From the NCBI GenBank assembly GCA_012744445.1, contig JAAYBZ010000029.1, forward strand, positions 1-46,900: DNA of 46,900 nt, written 5' to 3'. The notes beneath the pieces were generated by a model, which made no database searches, had not been told where the DNA came from, and worked only from the letters and a program-made list of their open reading frames with translations. Positions 44,391 to 46,900 of this stretch are shown in pieces. The number at the start of each line of letters is the position of its first letter. The first letter of the stretch is position 1. The translations under genes and the position numbers were made by a program. This DNA comes from Myxococcales bacterium (GTDB taxonomy: Bacteria > Myxococcota_A > Polyangia > Polyangiales > Houyiibacteriaceae).

Positions 44391-46820
44391 ATGGGAAGGA
44401 ACGTCCTCCGCTTCGCCGCCGCGCTCGCCCTCCTCCTCGTCGCCCTCGCGGCCGAGCACGCGTCCGCCCAGACGATCCGGCGCACCTCGTCCGTGATCAC
44501 GCCGGCCACGTCGCGAATCGATCCGGAGGGCGCGCTCGGCGTCGAGCTCAGCCCCGCGGCCATCGCCTTCCAGCGCAACTACGCGCTCACCTATCTCTAC
44601 GCGGGCGCGCCGGATGCTTCGACCATGCCCCTCCTCGGGCACGGCTTCTACGGCGTGGCCAAGCTCCCCTTCGGCTTCGCCATCGGCGGGACGATCGAGC
44701 GGATGCGGCCGGAGAACGCGCCCGACCATGGCCGCTTCGCCTTCGCGCTGAGCCACGGCACCGCGCGCAGCGCCATGGGTCTCGCCGTGCGCCGTACGCA
44801 GGGGGCCGGAGGGCTCGCGGGCGTGACCTCGCTCGACCTCTCCACGGTGGTGCGCGCCTCGCCTCTCCTCGCCTTCGCCCTCAACGTCCACGATCTCCTC
44901 GGCGAATCGGGCTTCACCGGCGGGGCGGGCGTCGTCCCCACGACCTTCGATCTCGCCGTGGGCGTCCGCCCGCTCGGCCGCGACGCCATGACGCTCGAGG
45001 GCGGGTTCCTCGTGGACACCGACGGAAGGGTCGCGCTCCGCGCGCTCTCGCTCTTCGAGATCCCCTACGTCGGCCAGATCAACGCGGGGTTCGAGGCGTC
45101 GGATCTCTCCGGCGTCCGTGATCTCCGCGGCACCGTCGGCCTCATCGCGCGGCTCTCGGTGCTCTCGGCCGGCGCGAGCGCGCTCTTCGGCGACGGATAC
45201 GACCGCGCGGGGCACCTCGTCATCGCCTCGCTCTCGGGTCTCCCGGCGCGCACCCTCGCCTTCGGCCTCCACGTCCTCGACGTCGAGGTCGAGGGAGACC
45301 TCTCGCCGCGGTCGCTCCTCTCGCTCCTCGAGCGGCTCGAGCACGCGCGGATCGATCCGCGCGTGGGCGCCGTCTTCCTCCGGCTGCGCGACACCGGGCT
45401 CGGTCTCGCCGACGCGCAGGACGTGCGCGCGTCGCTCACGCGCCTCCGGGCTGCCGGCAAACCCGTCGTCTGCCACCTCGCGGGCGCGAGCGGCGCCGAG
45501 CACTACGCGTGCGCCGCGTCGGACGAGACCTTCATCGAGCCCGCGGGCTATCTCCGTCTCCTCGGCATCTCCATGCAGTCCATCCACGTCAAACGCCTCA
45601 TGGACTCCATCGGGGTGCGCGCCGACTTCGTGCGCTTCGGCGAGTACAAGGACGCGCCCGAGATGTTCACCGAGGAGCGCATGAGCGCCCCGAGCCGCGA
45701 GCAGACCGAGCGCTTCCTCGACGAGGCCTACGCGCGCTGGACGAACGACCTCGCCGACGATCTCGGGAAGCCGGTTGGCGAGGTGCGGCGGCTCATCGAT
45801 CAAGGGCCGTACTTCGCCTCCGACGCGATCTCCGTCTCGCTCGTGGGCCGCGAGGGTGACGAGTTCGCCTTCAAGAGCGCGCTCGAACGGGCCACGGGGC
45901 GGAGCCACGTCGTGAAGAAGCTCCCACCGCGCCGAGACGTGGCGTGGGCCGGCGGCAAGCGCGTCGCCGTGATCGTCGTCGACGACGCCATCGTCGAAGG
46001 CGAGAACGTGGATCTCCCGATCCTCGATCTCCACCGGTCCGGTGCGAAGACGGTCGTGAAGGCCATCGAGACGGCGGCGCGTGATCCCCGCGTCCGCGCG
46101 ATCGTGCTCCGCATCGACAGCCCCGGCGGATCGGCCATCGCCTCCGATCAGATCTGGCGCGCCGTGCGCCGCGCCAAGGCCAGAAAGCCGGTCGTCGCGA
46201 GCCTCGGGAGGACGGCGGCGAGCGGCGGGTACTACGTGGCCTCGGCGGCGACCGAGATCGTCACGAACCCCTCGACGCTCACCGGCTCCATCGGCGTCTT
46301 CTTCGGCAAGGTCGACGTCGAGCAGCTCGCGGAGAAGATCGGCGTCGACGTGGAGATCCTCGCTCGCGGCGAGCGCGCCGGCGCCACGTCGCTCTTCCGC
46401 CCGTTCACGGACGAGGAGCGTGAGGCCCTCCGCGACACCGTCGAGAAGACCTACGGGCTCTTCCTCTCGCGGGTGGCCGAGGGCCGTGGGATGGACGTCG
46501 AGGCGGTGCGCGCCGTCGCCGAGGGGCGGATCCACTCCGGGGAGGCGGCGCTCGCCCTCGGGCTGGTGGACCGGCTCGGCGGGTTCGCCGACGCCCTGGC
46601 GCGCGCGAGAGAGCTCGGCGGCCTCCGCGACGACGCGCCCTTCGACTTCACCCCGAAGCGTCCTTCGGGCCTCCTCGACTACCTCGTCTCGGGCGAGCTG
46701 GGTGGTGTCCGGGAGGTCCTCCCGCGCTCGGCCGGGGCCCTCGACCTGGTCTTCGCGCTCCTCTCGGCCCCCCGCGGTACGGTCTTCGCGCTCCCCGAGG
46801 CGATCCTCTCCGTCGAGTGA
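44391..46820 (+). CDS. SppA-type protease with barrel-like N-terminal extension
   Basis: This 809-residue protein has a signal peptide (VLRFAAALALLLVALAAEHASA-QT). An extra domain of about 270 residues (30-295) consists of alternating hydrophobic strands and Gly turns (AIAFQRNYALTYLYAGA, HGFYGVAKLPFGFAIGG, LMIARLSV-like strands near 250), resembling a small outer-membrane beta-barrel. Two SppA domains follow, with base Lys420 (RFGEYKDAPEM), SPGGSAIASDQIW, nucleophile Ser611 (TAASGGYYVAS) and GSIGVFFGKVDV. The catalytic dyad is complete. Unlike the sppA at 25916 it has a cleavable-type signal, so it may act at the outer membrane. The N-terminal domain family is not recognised. Confidence 0.88.
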   Translation: MGRNVLRFAAALALLLVALAAEHASAQTIRRTSSVITPATSRIDPEGALGVELSPAAIAFQRNYALTYLYAGAPDASTMPLLGHGFYGVAKLPFGFAIGGTIERMRPENAPDHGRFAFALSHGTARSAMGLAVRRTQGAGGLAGVTSLDLSTVVRASPLLAFALNVHDLLGESGFTGGAGVVPTTFDLAVGVRPLGRDAMTLEGGFLVDTDGRVALRALSLFEIPYVGQINAGFEASDLSGVRDLRGTVGLIARLSVLSAGASALFGDGYDRAGHLVIASLSGLPARTLAFGLHVLDVEVEGDLSPRSLLSLLERLEHARIDPRVGAVFLRLRDTGLGLADAQDVRASLTRLRAAGKPVVCHLAGASGAEHYACAASDETFIEPAGYLRLLGISMQSIHVKRLMDSIGVRADFVRFGEYKDAPEMFTEERMSAPSREQTERFLDEAYARWTNDLADDLGKPVGEVRRLIDQGPYFASDAISVSLVGREGDEFAFKSALERATGRSHVVKKLPPRRDVAWAGGKRVAVIVVDDAIVEGENVDLPILDLHRSGAKTVVKAIETAARDPRVRAIVLRIDSPGGSAIASDQIWRAVRRAKARKPVVASLGRTAASGGYYVASAATEIVTNPSTLTGSIGVFFGKVDVEQLAEKIGVDVEILARGERAGATSLFRPFTDEEREALRDTVEKTYGLFLSRVAEGRGMDVEAVRAVAEGRIHSGEAALALGLVDRLGGFADALARARELGGLRDDAPFDFTPKRPSGLLDYLVSGELGGVREVLPRSAGALDLVFALLSAPRGTVFALPEAILSVE

Positions 46821-46867
46821 GCCCGACCCGAGTGGAGTCGAGCCCGGCGTCCTGATAAGAACGAAGG

Positions 46868-46900
46868 GTGCAGCTCTCCGTGGCGTCCTGGCTCGTGTTC
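46868..46900 (+). CDS. Possible 5' end of the next gene, truncated by the window
   Basis: GTG at 46868 opens a frame of 11 codons (VQLSVASWLVF) to the window edge, with GAAGG overlapping the start region; a second in-frame GTG is at 46880. This is too short to identify. The gap 46821-46867 shows no other feature. Confidence 0.25.
   Translation, partial: MQLSVASWLVF

Overview
The window is very GC-rich, densely packed chromosomal DNA. It looks like a myxobacterium (Myxococcota, Polyangia-like). The evidence is near-canonical MglB and MglA polarity proteins, four eukaryotic-type Ser/Thr kinases in about 25 kb, an FHA-containing sigma-54 activator, and many lipoproteins with TPR, PEGA or Gly-rich beta-helix architecture. 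No rRNA, tRNA, CRISPR array, prophage or insertion sequence was seen. It reads as core chromosome with lineage-specific surface and signalling genes between housekeeping operons.

Layout. 1-5.2 kb: a DedA/VTT membrane protein; a TPP-riboswitch-controlled thiC operon that also encodes a c-type cytochrome lipoprotein and ends in an intrinsic terminator; two small membrane proteins; and an E2-acyltransferase-like protein that has lost both its lipoyl lysine and its catalytic histidine. 5.3-10 kb: a complete cobalamin riboswitch, a BtuB-like TonB-dependent receptor and a translationally coupled beta-propeller-like lipoprotein, facing an AI-2E-family membrane protein. 10-19.1 kb: a TPR protein, a Cys-rich lipoprotein, leuS coupled to a secreted endonuclease/exonuclease/phosphatase-fold lipoprotein, and a TPR-PEGA protein followed by a Gly-rich beta-helix lipoprotein. 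19.1-23.4 kb: a large kinase-AAA-TPR protein with a downstream FHA/winged-helix partner.

23.5-29.4 kb: the mglB-mglA-glycoside hydrolase (GH113-like) operon, divergent from sppA-lipoprotein-mglA-like GTPase. Two Ras-like GTPases therefore flank a membrane protease. 29.4-34.5 kb: a zinc-ribbon kinase with a small Cys-rich ORF behind it, then gcvT-gcvH-gcvPA without the expected gcvPB. 34.5-39.1 kb: the FHA-sigma54 activator and a mutL-miaA-hydrolase operon with overlapping start and stop codons. 39.2-46.9 kb: a PEGA-tailed kinase, mutS2, another kinase, and a second SppA-type protease with an unusual barrel-like N-terminal extension.

Two riboswitches give firm regulatory assignments: TPP to thiC plus cytochrome, and cobalamin to receptor plus lipoprotein. 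The points most worth following up are the cobalamin locus (which resembles the Bacteroides BtuB/BtuG arrangement), the double-mutant E2 pseudoenzyme, the two-GTPase mgl/sppA locus, the barrel-SppA fusion and the MutL with degraded endonuclease motifs.
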